A DNA stretch of 64,000 nucleotides from assembly GCF_003591515.1 (NCBI RefSeq), contig NZ_QZCG01000003.1, positions 124,001-188,000 of the forward strand. The letters are read 5' to 3'. Source of the stretch: Paracoccus onubensis. GTDB lineage: Bacteria; Pseudomonadota; Alphaproteobacteria; Rhodobacterales; Rhodobacteraceae. The translations under genes were made by a program, and so were the position numbers. Shown here piece by piece: positions 1 through 9,988 of the stretch. Below the pieces are notes generated by a model. It did not search any database, had not been told where the DNA came from, and worked only from the letters and a program-made list of their open reading frames with translations. The first letter of the stretch is position 1. Every line of letters starts with the position of its first letter.

Positions 1-1
1 C

Positions 2-406
2 AATGCCATGCTAATCATCCTCAACGTGCCGCTGATCCGCGTGTTCGTCCTGCTGCTCCGGATCCCGCCTGCGATGATGGCTCCCGCGATCCTGATCTTC
101 TGTGTCATTGGCGCCTTCTCCATCAACAACAGCATGTTCGATGTCGGCATCGTCATCATCTGTGGGTTTCTTGCCTATGCTCTGCGTAAAAGCGGCTTCG
201 ATCTGGCCCCGCTGTTACTGGCCTTTCTGCTTGGCTCGCTGCTCGAACAGAACCTTCGCCAAGGCCTGATCCTGGGATTTGGAAGCCCGATGTTGTTCGT
301 CACGAGCCCGATCAGCCTGGCTTTTCTTGTCATTGCGGGAATGACATTAGTTCTGCCACTGTTGCAAAAGCTCCGCTGGCGCCGTTCTGGAGGTGTTGCG
401 TCATGA
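2..406 (+). CDS. tctA: TctA-family tripartite tricarboxylate transporter permease, C-terminal part (cut by window edge)
   Basis: The frame is already open at the window edge, so this is only the last 134 or so codons; full TctA permeases have about 500. The product is hydrophobic with three to four membrane segments. It carries the family's late signature around residues 60-100, an SGFDLAPLLLAF stretch followed by LEQNLRQGL and a G-S-P loop. TctA is the large inner-membrane subunit that works with TctB and a periplasmic TctC to take up carboxylates using an ion gradient. The substrate cannot be read from this fragment. The gene converges on the PLP-enzyme gene on the other strand. Confidence 0.85.
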   Translation, partial: NAMLIILNVPLIRVFVLLLRIPPAMMAPAILIFCVIGAFSINNSMFDVGIVIICGFLAYALRKSGFDLAPLLLAFLLGSLLEQNLRQGLILGFGSPMLFVTSPISLAFLVIAGMTLVLPLLQKLRWRRSGGVAS

Positions 407-471
407 GGACAAATCTACAGACGAGTACATGCGGAGTCGCGGATATGGTTTTGGGAGGAGGCGAGAAGCCA

Positions 472-1506
472 TCATGAAGAGTCGATGTCTCTGCGGTCAG
501 TTTTTCTCGGCATCCGCGCCCAGGCAAAACGCGTCCATTCACTTTCCGACCGCTCCGTAATCCTTTCAAGCGTCACGGGCGCATCGGGAAGCCTGACCGG
601 CCAACCTTCTTGCTGGGCAAGCCAGGCACGATCATGGATGGTATGCTGATATCGGTGCCCTTCATCCGGCAGGATGACGACGATCTTCGCATCGGGATGG
701 GCACGCGCATACCAATTCGCTACCAATGTGGCCGCGCCACTGGTGGGCCCCATGAACAAGGCGTGCTCCCGGTAGAGTTGAAGTGTCGATGCGAAGGCGG
801 GCAGGGCGCCGACCCAGTGAACCTCATCAATCAAGTCATGGTGGAGATTTGCCGGCAGGAGGGAATTGCCGAGGCCGCGGAGCAGGCGCGGGCCGGGCTC
901 ATGTCCGAACAGCACACTGTGATGCGTGTCAACGGCGATCAGGATCAGGTCTGGAAACAGGTCTCTCAGGAATTCGCCAGTTCCACAGAGTGATCCGCCG
1001 GAACCAACGCAGCCGACAAGACAATCGACCTGGCCAAATGCGCGAGTGATCCATTCGGCCAGTTTGCCATAGGCCAGCCTGTTATCGGGATTGTCATATT
1101 GCCGGGGCCAGAACGTGTCCGGCTGCTCTTCGAGAATGGCCTGAAGCCGTGTGAGACGCTCACGTTGTGCCCCCGATCCCACTGGATCCTCGATAATCTC
1201 TATATGGGTGCCGAGATTACGTAGTCGGCTCATAAGCGGTTCGTCCATCAGGCTTGTCGCGCTGATCAGTGTCAGTTTGAACCCTTCGGTCGCTGACAAC
1301 ATGGCAAGGGCCAGCCCGAGCGTACCTGACGTCGTTTCTGCGACTTTCCCGCAACGCAGAAGTTTGCCGTCAGCCTTAGCGCGTTCCAAGATGTAACGTG
1401 CCGGCAGGAGCTTCATCAGTGGAAAACAGGCGGCGTAGAGATTGGATGCGAGCCGTGCAGGACGCGGAAGTTCATAGGCGGTGAGGAAATCTCGCTGTAT
1501 TTTCAT
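472..1506 (-). CDS. PLP-dependent cysteine-synthase-like beta-replacement enzyme
   Basis: 344 residues of fold-type II PLP enzyme, related to cysteine synthase, SbnA and cystathionine beta-synthase. The cofactor lysine is probably K32 (LMKLLPARYI). The phosphate-binding loop reads GCVGSGGSLCGT near residue 165, and the substrate loop is TTSGTLG where cysteine synthases have TSGNTG. These departures suggest a substrate other than O-acetylserine. The start overlaps the stop of the upstream kinase gene by 4 bases (ATGA), so the two are translated together. The kinase would supply a phosphorylated hydroxy-amino acid and this enzyme would replace the phosphate, as SbnA does with O-phosphoserine. 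The product is unknown. The family call is firm; the reaction is inferred. Confidence 0.8.
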   Translation of the reverse strand: MKIQRDFLTAYELPRPARLASNLYAACFPLMKLLPARYILERAKADGKLLRCGKVAETTSGTLGLALAMLSATEGFKLTLISATSLMDEPLMSRLRNLGTHIEIIEDPVGSGAQRERLTRLQAILEEQPDTFWPRQYDNPDNRLAYGKLAEWITRAFGQVDCLVGCVGSGGSLCGTGEFLRDLFPDLILIAVDTHHSVLFGHEPGPRLLRGLGNSLLPANLHHDLIDEVHWVGALPAFASTLQLYREHALFMGPTSGAATLVANWYARAHPDAKIVVILPDEGHRYQHTIHDRAWLAQQEGWPVRLPDAPVTLERITERSESEWTRFAWARMPRKTDRRDIDSS

Positions 1507-2477
1507 GAGAGAATTCCACCATCGACATTCACGGTGAAGGCGGTGATCCGGTGGAGGCTGTTTCGCTCAAGGGCTCTGACGAACCTGGCGATATGCGTTC
1601 CGATCCCGCGTTGATCGGCATCGAACAGCGCTCCGATCAATGTGCCGCTATGGGCGACCTGCACGCCGCATGCGCCATATGTGTTTGCGAGTTGCGCGAC
1701 CTGGTCGAAACGCGGTTTGGGCAAGTGACGCTGGCTGATATGTGCACTCATGCTCGCAACCCGCCCGATCAGGACGGGATCCTGTTGCCGTACAGCGCGA
1801 TACAGCAATCCGCGTAAAACGCGAAACTGTTCGATTTCCTGATGATCATAGTGCGCTGGCGGCAAGGTCAGCGTATCGACCGGGCTGAAATCCGTCTGGA
1901 TTCCGATCACGATGAGCGGTGGTAACTCTCCGCCGAAATGCTCGATGATCTTTCCCTCTCGATGGGCGAAGAGAACGGCCTGATCATGATGGGCAATAGC
2001 ATCGCTTGCTCCTTCTGCCGTGATCGCGAGCCGGCATATCGTTGAGCGCCGCAATGCCACGCCAGCAGCCGAGCCAACCGCCTGGATCGTGGCAATGACA
2101 TCGGCGGTGGACGATCCATAACCATGACCGACCGGGATATCGCTTTCGATGGTCAGATCGCCTGCCATCCTGCTGAAACCGAGATGTGCAAGGGTCAATG
2201 CTGCCGCGCGCGCCGCCTTCTTCCGATCGGGTGGGCGGGCGCGTATCTCACCCTGGTCCCTGGGCCAGAAGGTTGCGAGCGATTGCTGGCGGTCCAGAGG
2301 TAAAGTCACCAATCCGCGAAGCAATCGTCCATCTTCACCCTCGAACACACCTTGCAGCAGTTCTCCGTGATGACCCATGGCACGTCCAACGCCGACCTGG
2401 AGGCGGCTGCCATCACCGATGCCGAGCACACCGCTGCCTGCCTCGCTTAATGCCGCCGGGTTTTTCCAGATCATCAC
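1503..2477 (-). CDS. GHMP-family kinase, L-threonine kinase (PduX)-like
   Basis: 324 residues with the GHMP kinase plan. The ATP loop is PVGHGYGSSTA near residue 115, a variant of the family's P-x3-GLGSSAA, and a C-terminal glycine-rich segment (ACGVQVAHSGT) lies near 270. The N-terminal GHHGELLQG is shared with PduX-type threonine kinases, which make O-phospho-L-threonine for the cobalamin side chain. No cobalamin gene is adjacent. The only partner is the overlapping PLP enzyme, so the phosphorylated amino acid is more likely an activated intermediate for beta-replacement. An RBS-like GGAGAGGA lies just upstream of the ATG. Homoserine or serine kinase activity cannot be excluded. Confidence 0.75.
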   Translation of the reverse strand: MMIWKNPAALSEAGSGVLGIGDGSRLQVGVGRAMGHHGELLQGVFEGEDGRLLRGLVTLPLDRQQSLATFWPRDQGEIRARPPDRKKAARAAALTLAHLGFSRMAGDLTIESDIPVGHGYGSSTADVIATIQAVGSAAGVALRRSTICRLAITAEGASDAIAHHDQAVLFAHREGKIIEHFGGELPPLIVIGIQTDFSPVDTLTLPPAHYDHQEIEQFRVLRGLLYRAVRQQDPVLIGRVASMSAHISQRHLPKPRFDQVAQLANTYGACGVQVAHSGTLIGALFDADQRGIGTHIARFVRALERNSLHRITAFTVNVDGGILS

Positions 2478-2563
2478 ATCCTCTCCAGGGGTGTCGCCCC
2501 ATGGCGTAAGGATGCATGTTTCCGGCGGTGAGTGTCACTCGCCAGATATGGGGAGGGGACATC

Positions 2564-4939
2564 TCATCCCATGACCGGCGCCAGCCTTGCGCCGTCGGTC
2601 AAGGCCGAGACGGCACCGACGATCCCGGCGGTGTCGATGCCGTAATGGTGGTAGAGATCGCTGATCGTGCCAGTCTGACCGAACTGTTCGACACCAAGCG
2701 CGATGGTTCGGTGCCCGGCGACGCCGCCCAGCCATGACAGCGTGGCCGGATGGCCATCGATCACCGTGACCAGCCGACAATGGCGGGGCAGGGGCGACAG
2801 CAGGGTTTCGGCATGGCAATTCGCGGCTGCTCCACTGCGCCGGGCGCGTTGCGCGGCGGTCCAGCCGGCATGCAGCCGGTCGGCCGATGTCACCGCCAGC
2901 ACAGCCACGTCGCGGCGGCTTTCGGCGATGAAGCCGGCCGCGGCGATGGCCTCGGGGGCAACGGCGCCCTGATAGGCGATGACCACCTCGCAATTCGGCC
3001 CCGGCGGGCGCAGCCAGTAACCGCCATCGATGGCGCCTTGCCGGAAATCGTCGGGCAGGGCGGCCTGCTCTATCGGACGGGTGGTGAGCCGCAGATAGAC
3101 CGCGCCGCCACTGTCATCGGCCAGTGATGTGCGTGGATCGGCCCCGCCTTCGCCGTCGCGCTGCATATAGTCAAAGGCCCACTCCATGATCGCCGCCAGC
3201 TCGGCGGCGAATGCGGGCTCGAAGCTGGCCAGCCCGTCCTGCGCCATACCGATCAGCGGGGTCGAAATCGACTGATGCGCGCCGCCCTCGGGCGCCAGCG
3301 TCACGCCTGAGGGCGTTCCCGCGATCATGAAGCGGGCATCCTGGTAGCAGGCATAGTTCAACGCATCGAGCCCACGGCAGACAAAGGGGTCATAGACCGT
3401 GCCCACCGGCAAGAGCCGCTTGCCAAAAAGTGAGCCCGACAGCCCTGCCGCCGCCAGTTGCAGGAACAGGTTCATCTCGGCGATGCCCAGTTCGATATGC
3501 TGGCCTTCGGGGGCGAAGTCCCATTTGGCGGTCGAAGGGATCTTCTGGCTACGGAACAGATCAGGGCGGGCATGTCGCGCCCAGAGCTTGCGCCGGTTCA
3601 CCCATGGCCCCAGCCCCGTGGTGCCGGTCACATCGGGGGAGACGGTGACAATCCGCTCGGCCAAGGCGCTGTCGCCGCGCGCAAGATCGTCGAGCAGCTT
3701 GCCGAATGCGGCCTGTGTCGAATTCTCGGCGCCGCCGGGGGCGGGCATGGCGGGCACCGCAATCCACCCGGCGATATGACGGCGTGGCCCGGCGGCAAAG
3801 AACGGCACCTGCCGCAGGAAATCGCGCAAGCCGTCCGGGTCGCGAACAGCGGCGAAGGGTTCCCATTCCTCGCCCGCGGGCACGCCCATATGCGCCTGCC
3901 AGTCCTGCATCTGCACCTTGGTCATCAGCCCGCCATGATTGTCTTTGTGCCCGGCGATGGGTGTGCCCCAGCCCTTGACGGTATAGGCAAGGAAGCAGAC
4001 CGGCCGGTCATGGTCGATGGCGGCGAATTGTTCGGCCATGGTCTCGACGCAATTGCCGCCCAGGTTCTCCATCAGCGCCGCCAGCTCGGCATCGCTGCGC
4101 CGCTCGATCAGCGCAGAGACCTCGCCCTGATCGCCCAGATCATCCATCAGCCGCTTGCGCCATTCGGCCCCACCGCTGAAGGTCAGCGCCGAATAGAGTT
4201 GGTTCGGGCAGGCATCAATCCATTCGCGCAACCGCTCGCCCCCCGACTCGGCAAAGGTCGCGCGCTGCAACACGCCATACTTGATCCGCACGACATCCCA
4301 GCCGAACGCCTCGAACAGTTTCTCGATCCGGTTCCACAGCCCCTCGCGCACGACGCCATCCAGCGATTGCCGGTTATAGTCGATTACCCACCAGACATTG
4401 CGCAGATCGTGTTTCCAGCCCTCTTGCAGGCATTCGTGGATATTGCCCTCGTCCATCTCGGCATCGCCCATCAGCGCGATCATCCGGCCCATGGGCATAT
4501 CTGCACCCCAGGGCTTGCCGGCGATATAATCCTGGATGATCGAGGCAAACGAGGTTACCGCAACGCCCAGCCCCACCGAACCGGTCGAGAAATCGACGTC
4601 ATCGGCATCCTTGGTTCGGCTCGGATAGCTTTGCACTCCGCCATAGCCACGAAAATCCAGCATCTTTTGGCGATCGAGATTGCCCATCAGGTACTGTATC
4701 GCGTGGAACAGGGGGCCGGCATGCGGTTTCACCGCCACCCGGTCCTCGGGCCGCAGGGTAGAGAAATACAGCGCCGTCATGATCGACACCATCGATGCGC
4801 AGGAGGCCTGGTGCCCGCCGATCTTGATGCCGTCCTGCCTGGGGCGCAGGTGGTTGGCATTGTGGATCATCCAATGCGACAGCCACAACAGGCGCTGTTC
4901 GGCGGTTTTCAGGTGGGTGGATTCGGGCTGGTTGGGCAT
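2564..4939 (-). CDS. Homodimeric 2-oxoacid dehydrogenase E1 (AceE/MdeB-like), thiamine diphosphate dependent
   Basis: 791 residues, somewhat shorter than AceE (about 887). It has the transketolase-like layout: an N-terminal ThDP half with the metal motif GDAEMDEGNIHE ending in DYNRQ (near 175-210), a central pyrimidine-binding half (GIAEMNLFL near 485) and a C-terminal domain. It decarboxylates a 2-oxo acid and would pass the acyl group to an E2 that is not in the window. The divergent Lrp/AsnC gene recalls Pseudomonas putida mdeB/mdeR, where MdeB acts on 2-oxobutyrate, but no methionine gamma-lyase gene is present. 2-Oxobutyrate is therefore a guess and pyruvate remains possible. Automated pipelines may label such proteins transketolase. 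Confidence 0.75.
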   Translation of the reverse strand: MPNQPESTHLKTAEQRLLWLSHWMIHNANHLRPRQDGIKIGGHQASCASMVSIMTALYFSTLRPEDRVAVKPHAGPLFHAIQYLMGNLDRQKMLDFRGYGGVQSYPSRTKDADDVDFSTGSVGLGVAVTSFASIIQDYIAGKPWGADMPMGRMIALMGDAEMDEGNIHECLQEGWKHDLRNVWWVIDYNRQSLDGVVREGLWNRIEKLFEAFGWDVVRIKYGVLQRATFAESGGERLREWIDACPNQLYSALTFSGGAEWRKRLMDDLGDQGEVSALIERRSDAELAALMENLGGNCVETMAEQFAAIDHDRPVCFLAYTVKGWGTPIAGHKDNHGGLMTKVQMQDWQAHMGVPAGEEWEPFAAVRDPDGLRDFLRQVPFFAAGPRRHIAGWIAVPAMPAPGGAENSTQAAFGKLLDDLARGDSALAERIVTVSPDVTGTTGLGPWVNRRKLWARHARPDLFRSQKIPSTAKWDFAPEGQHIELGIAEMNLFLQLAAAGLSGSLFGKRLLPVGTVYDPFVCRGLDALNYACYQDARFMIAGTPSGVTLAPEGGAHQSISTPLIGMAQDGLASFEPAFAAELAAIMEWAFDYMQRDGEGGADPRTSLADDSGGAVYLRLTTRPIEQAALPDDFRQGAIDGGYWLRPPGPNCEVVIAYQGAVAPEAIAAAGFIAESRRDVAVLAVTSADRLHAGWTAAQRARRSGAAANCHAETLLSPLPRHCRLVTVIDGHPATLSWLGGVAGHRTIALGVEQFGQTGTISDLYHHYGIDTAGIVGAVSALTDGARLAPVMG

Positions 4940-5056
4940 GGGCAGTCTCCTGACGGTCTTTCGGGCATCATGCCCCGAAGAGGCGCAGGGTGTCCTTGCG
5001 TTTTCAGCCCTGATATGGCCAAATTGCGAGGATTTTCGTATGAAAATGGAAGAAAC

Positions 5057-5527
5057 GTGGCTGAATCCACCAAGTTTGATGATTTTGATCTGCGAATCCT
5101 GCGTCTATTGCGCGATCACGGCCGGATGTCGCTGCAGGAACTCAGCGAGCGCATCGGTCTCAGCCCGACACCGGTGGCGCGGCGGGTCCGCAATCTCGAA
5201 GCGATGGGAGTCATTACCGGCTATGCCGCGCTGATCGACGAGGCGGCACTGGGCTATCCGGTCTCGGTTTTCGTATCGGTCAAGCTGGACCGGCAGGTGG
5301 ATCAGGCATTGGCGCAGTTCGAGGCGGCGATCCAGACCTTTCCGGAGGTGGTGGATTGCTGGCTGATGACCGGCAACCGCGATTACCTGCTGCGGGTGGT
5401 CACCGACGGGTTGAAGGGCTTCGAGGATTTTCTGACCAGCCGCTTAACCCGACTGACCTGCGTCTCCAGCATCGAAAGCTCGATCCCGATCCGGCGCGTC
5501 AAGTCGGGGATTTCCAGGCAGCCGTAA
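5057..5527 (+). CDS. Lrp/AsnC-family transcriptional regulator
   Basis: 156 residues from a GTG start at 5057, chosen because GGAAG sits 5-9 bases upstream and the protein then begins directly before the helix-turn-helix. An in-frame ATG at 5015 is an alternative. The HTH occupies about residues 8-60 (MSLQELSERIGLSPTPVARR) and the RAM effector domain follows (VDCWLMTGNRDYLLRVV). Lrp-type proteins form octamers and sense amino acids. Divergent placement against the E1 gene suggests it controls that gene in response to the parent amino acid, as MdeR does for methionine catabolism. The E1 start is 117 bp away, enough for a shared control region. Confidence 0.85.
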   Translation: MAESTKFDDFDLRILRLLRDHGRMSLQELSERIGLSPTPVARRVRNLEAMGVITGYAALIDEAALGYPVSVFVSVKLDRQVDQALAQFEAAIQTFPEVVDCWLMTGNRDYLLRVVTDGLKGFEDFLTSRLTRLTCVSSIESSIPIRRVKSGISRQP

Positions 5528-5543
5528 TTTTTTAGTATGACTA

Positions 5544-6692
<1,149 letters not shown>

Positions 6693-6712
6693 ATTTCGAT
6701 CATATTCGAAAT
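6693..6712. promoter_or_regulatory. ArsR operator candidate (7-6-7 inverted repeat)
   Basis: A perfect inverted repeat, ATTTCGA - 6 bases - TCGAAAT, ends 40 bases before the arsR ATG. The same 7-6-7 layout with one changed base precedes the second ArsR gene at 24080-24099. ArsR/SmtB repressors bind such short imperfect palindromes over their own promoters and leave when arsenite binds. Binding is inferred; the symmetry is visible. Confidence 0.7.
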
Positions 6713-6752
6713 AACACTTGACGGCTGTACTGAGATACCCCAAGATATTTCC

Positions 6753-7094
6753 ATGAACATCGAAATAGCAGCACGCCAGCTTGAAGCGCTCGGCAATGAA
6801 ACCCGCCTCGGGATCTACCGGACACTCGTCCGGGCGGGAACCGGCGGGCTGACGGTTGGTCAGGTGCAGGAGCACGTTGGTCTCGCGGCCTCGACCCTCT
6901 CGCATCACATGAAACGCCTGGTCGATCAGGGGCTGGTGCGGCAGGACCGCTCCGGCACGACCCTGATCTGTCACGCCGAGTACCCGGCGATGTCGGCACT
7001 GATCGGGTATCTCACTGATGAATGCTGTGCCGATCAAGACTGCATCGACGATGCCCGCACAGAGGAAGCCGAGGCCGGCGCCCCGATCGGCTAA
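6753..7094 (+). CDS. arsR: ArsR-family arsenite-responsive repressor
   Basis: 113 residues, usual for ArsR. The winged helix spans about residues 8-80, with the recognition helix around LAASTLSHHMKRLVDQGL. The C-terminus has cysteines C91, C92 and C97. This CC-x4-C cluster resembles the C-terminal arsenite site of Acidithiobacillus ferrooxidans ArsR rather than the helix-alpha3 site of plasmid R773 ArsR. The ATG at 6753 begins the conserved domain; a longer upstream frame adds only unrelated residues. It heads a unit with arsO and a broken MFS gene and should autoregulate through the palindrome at 6693-6712. Confidence 0.9.
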   Translation: MNIEIAARQLEALGNETRLGIYRTLVRAGTGGLTVGQVQEHVGLAASTLSHHMKRLVDQGLVRQDRSGTTLICHAEYPAMSALIGYLTDECCADQDCIDDARTEEAEAGAPIG

Positions 7095-7137
7095 ATTTCT
7101 CACCGATATTTCGAATGTACCGGAAGGATGGAATAAT

Positions 7138-8547
7138 ATGATAGATCCTACAGGCCTCCCAATTGTCGTGATCGGTGCCGGCCCCGTCGGCCTAGCGGCC
7201 GCATCGCATTTACTATCGCGCGGTCTTGTTCCCCTGATCCTTGAGCGGGGGGCGACCGTCGGGGCCGCTGTCGCGGACTGGGCCCATGTGCGCGTGTTCT
7301 CGCCTTGGGAATATAATGTCGATGTGGCCTCCCGCGCCCTGCTCGAGGTCATCGGCTGGACGATGCCCGACCCGGACCACCTGCCAACCGGGGGCGAGTT
7401 GATTTCTGAATATCTTGCCCCGCTGGCATCGCACCCGGATATCGTCACCCGCCTCAGGCTCGGGGCTGAGGTAACAGCGATCACGCGCGAGGGGCATTCC
7501 AAGCAGTCAAGCGACGGGCGTGAAGACTCGCCTTTCGTGGTGCTCTGGCGAGATACCGAGGGCGTGCGTCACCGGACCTGCGCCCGGGCTGTCATCGATG
7601 CCTCCGGTACCTGGACCAAGCCGAACCCGATCGGCGTCGACGGTCTGCCCGTGCCGGGTGAAGCAGAGTATGCCGCCCGTATCGATTATGGCATTCCCGA
7701 TGTTCTGGGTTCCGCTCGGGCAGCCCATGTCGGAGGCCATACCCTTGTAATCGGCGCCGGGCACTCGGCCATCAACGTGGCGCTTGACCTGATGGACCTT
7801 CAGGAGATCGAGCCAGGCACACGCATCACATGGGCCACTCGGTCCGGTGGGGTCGATCGTCTGTTGGGTGGCGGCCTCGCCGACGAGTTGCCCGGCCGGG
7901 GTCAGCTTGGCCTCCGGGCAGCTGAGGCAGTCGGTTCGGGTCGCGTGACCTTGCGGTCGCCTTTCGTCGTGGAGCGGATCGCAAAACGGGGAGAAACGCT
8001 TCTCGTGACGGGCCGGGAGGAAGGGCAGGAGGTTTCCTTCGAGGTTGATCGGATCATCGTTGCGACAGGCTTTCGGCCCGATCTGTCGATGCTGTCGGAA
8101 CTGCGCCTGTCACTCGATCCAATCGTCGAGTCCACCCCCGCCCTCGCGCCATTGATTGACCCGAACCTGCATTCTTGCGGCACCGTGCGTCCACATGGCG
8201 TGACCGAACTGAGCCACCCCGAGCGCGACTTCTACATTGTCGGGATGAAGAGCTATGGTCGCGCGCCGACATTCCTTATGACCACCGGCTACGAGCAGGT
8301 GCGCTCGGTCGTGGCGGAACTGGCTGGCGATCCGGCAGCGGCGCGCGAAGTGCGGTTGAGGCTACCCGAAACTGGCGTCTGCAAGGTTGGCGGCACGCCT
8401 TCGGCTCCAATATCGAACGCCGGATGTTGTGGAGGGGCCCCGACCGTCAACGCCGACGCCTGCTGCCGCAAGGACGAGTTGGCGAAGGCCGATGGCAAAT
8501 CCGGGTGCGGCTGCACGGCCGAAAGCACCGCCGCGTTTGCGACATGA
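7138..8547 (+). CDS. arsO: ArsO-like FAD/NAD(P)-dependent flavoprotein monooxygenase with Cys-rich tail
   Basis: 469 residues from the ATG at 7138, preceded by GGAAGG. It has two dinucleotide-binding folds: FAD (VVIGAGPVGLAAASHLL near residue 7) and NADPH (LVIGAGHSAINVAL near 205). A conserved ATG near 304 (IIVATGFRPD) completes the flavin-monooxygenase/thioredoxin-reductase-like plan. Such proteins are common in ars operons, where they are called ArsO, but the substrate is not well established. The last 50 or so residues carry paired cysteines (GCCGG, DACCRK, GCGC) that could bind a trivalent arsenical or metal. The ATGA overlap with the following MFS gene implies a shared job. The family call is sound; the role is inferred. 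Confidence 0.75.
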   Translation: MIDPTGLPIVVIGAGPVGLAAASHLLSRGLVPLILERGATVGAAVADWAHVRVFSPWEYNVDVASRALLEVIGWTMPDPDHLPTGGELISEYLAPLASHPDIVTRLRLGAEVTAITREGHSKQSSDGREDSPFVVLWRDTEGVRHRTCARAVIDASGTWTKPNPIGVDGLPVPGEAEYAARIDYGIPDVLGSARAAHVGGHTLVIGAGHSAINVALDLMDLQEIEPGTRITWATRSGGVDRLLGGGLADELPGRGQLGLRAAEAVGSGRVTLRSPFVVERIAKRGETLLVTGREEGQEVSFEVDRIIVATGFRPDLSMLSELRLSLDPIVESTPALAPLIDPNLHSCGTVRPHGVTELSHPERDFYIVGMKSYGRAPTFLMTTGYEQVRSVVAELAGDPAAAREVRLRLPETGVCKVGGTPSAPISNAGCCGGAPTVNADACCRKDELAKADGKSGCGCTAESTAAFAT

Positions 8548-9710
8548 CCGGATCCGAGCGTTTACGGATTGTCTCCGCCCTTGGCGTGATCGAAATCTTC
8601 GCCTGGGGCAGCAGCTTTTACCTGATCGCCGTCCTTGCGGAACCGATCGCGGCCGAGACTGGCTGGTCCGGGGCCGCGATCTCCGCGGGTGTGTCGATCG
8701 GGCTTCTCGTCTCGGGCATTTCGGCAATTTTCGTGGGCCGTCTGATAGAGGTGCATGGAGGCCGACCGGTGCTCGCGTCTGGCATGGTCTTGTTGGCGGC
8801 CGGACTTTCCCTGCTGGGCTTGGCAAATAGCCTGATAGTTTATTACGCCGCTTGGACCGTGATGGGCATCGGCATGGCGTGCGGGCTTTACGATGCGGCG
8901 TTTTCGAGTCTTGGACAGGTATTCGGTCGGGATGCACGCTTGGCGATCACTCAGCTCACGCTCTGGGGCGGATTCGCCAGCACGGTCTGCTGGCCGCTCT
9001 CCTCTTGGCTGATAGAGATGGTCGGCTGGCGCTCTGCCTGCTTCGCCTATGCCGGATTCCACCTTGCTGTGACGGCGCCACTGGCCGTTTAGGGTCTGCC
9101 TTCGGCCAAGAGGCGTACACCCCCCCACATCAGACGCCACGGCCTCATTACCTCCGCCGGTTCCGGCAACAGACCCGCGGTTTCTCTGCCTGGCCCTCAC
9201 GGGAGTTACGCTCTCCATGCTTTCGACGATCTGGTCGGTGCATTTTGTATCGATTCTGACCGCGTCGGGCTATGCCACCGTCGTCGCCGTCGGGATCGGC
9301 ACGCTGATCGGCCCGGCCCAGGTGGCAGCGCGATTGCTTGAGATGATGGGGCGTGGTCGGCACCATCCGCTCTGGACAATGCTCTTCTCGGCCCTCGCGG
9401 TACTGGCGGGCTCCTCTTCGGTTTTCCTGCAGCGATCGCCATGATCGCCTACGGGGCCGGGAACGGCCTGTGGTCCATTGCCCGGGGTGCGCTGCCACTG
9501 GCGGTCTTCGGGCCGGCTGGATATGCGCGCACTATGGGTCGGCTGGCCACGCCGATGCTGATCTCCTCTGCTATCGCACCTTCGGCTGGGGCTTGGATAA
9601 TCGATGCGTTTGGCGCGTCGGCTATGCTGCTTGTCCTGGCCACCCTGTCCACGGTGCCTTTGGGTTTTGCGGTTCTACTGTTCCGGATGACCGGCCGCCA
9701 GACATCGTGA
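8544..9710 (+). pseudogene. MFS transporter of the ars operon, inactivated by two frameshifts
   Basis: The ATG at 8544 overlaps the arsO stop. About 182 codons of a 12-TM major facilitator follow, ending at a TAG at 9090. Protein similarity resumes in another frame near 9181 (GVTLSMLSTIWSVHFVSIL) and shifts again near 9410-9440 to MIAYGAGNGLWSIARGALPL, running to the stop at 9710. Joined together, the pieces match the intact 395-residue MFS protein encoded at 33784-34971 along its length. One break looks like loss of a C in GCGGGCTCCTC near 9412. The gene is either a real pseudogene or carries assembly indels; ArsR and ArsO beside it are intact. Confidence 0.8.
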
Positions 9711-9988
9711 CTGGCTTAGATTTTTTGTCCCAGTGCCACCGTTTCGGACGTGATTGTACGGCCAGTTCGCCAGCGATCCTGGATAGGTTGCAGGTCATTG
9801 CTCTACTGGATAAATGTGGTGCGACTCGCAATCGCCTCCAGTGAGATGGCGGTTTAATTGACAGCTTGCAGGTATGTTCCGAAGTCGCGAGACTAAGATA
9901 CCTTTCCCCGTTAAATTAATCATATCATTTGCCTTGTCGAAGCAGGTCGTTCAGTCGTTCAATGATGAGGGTGCACTGTCGATCTTTT

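Noticed and set aside
3458..5056. Very long plus-strand reading frame leading into the Lrp gene
   Set aside because: It runs antisense through the E1 gene with no domain match; only the part from 5057 on is a real protein.
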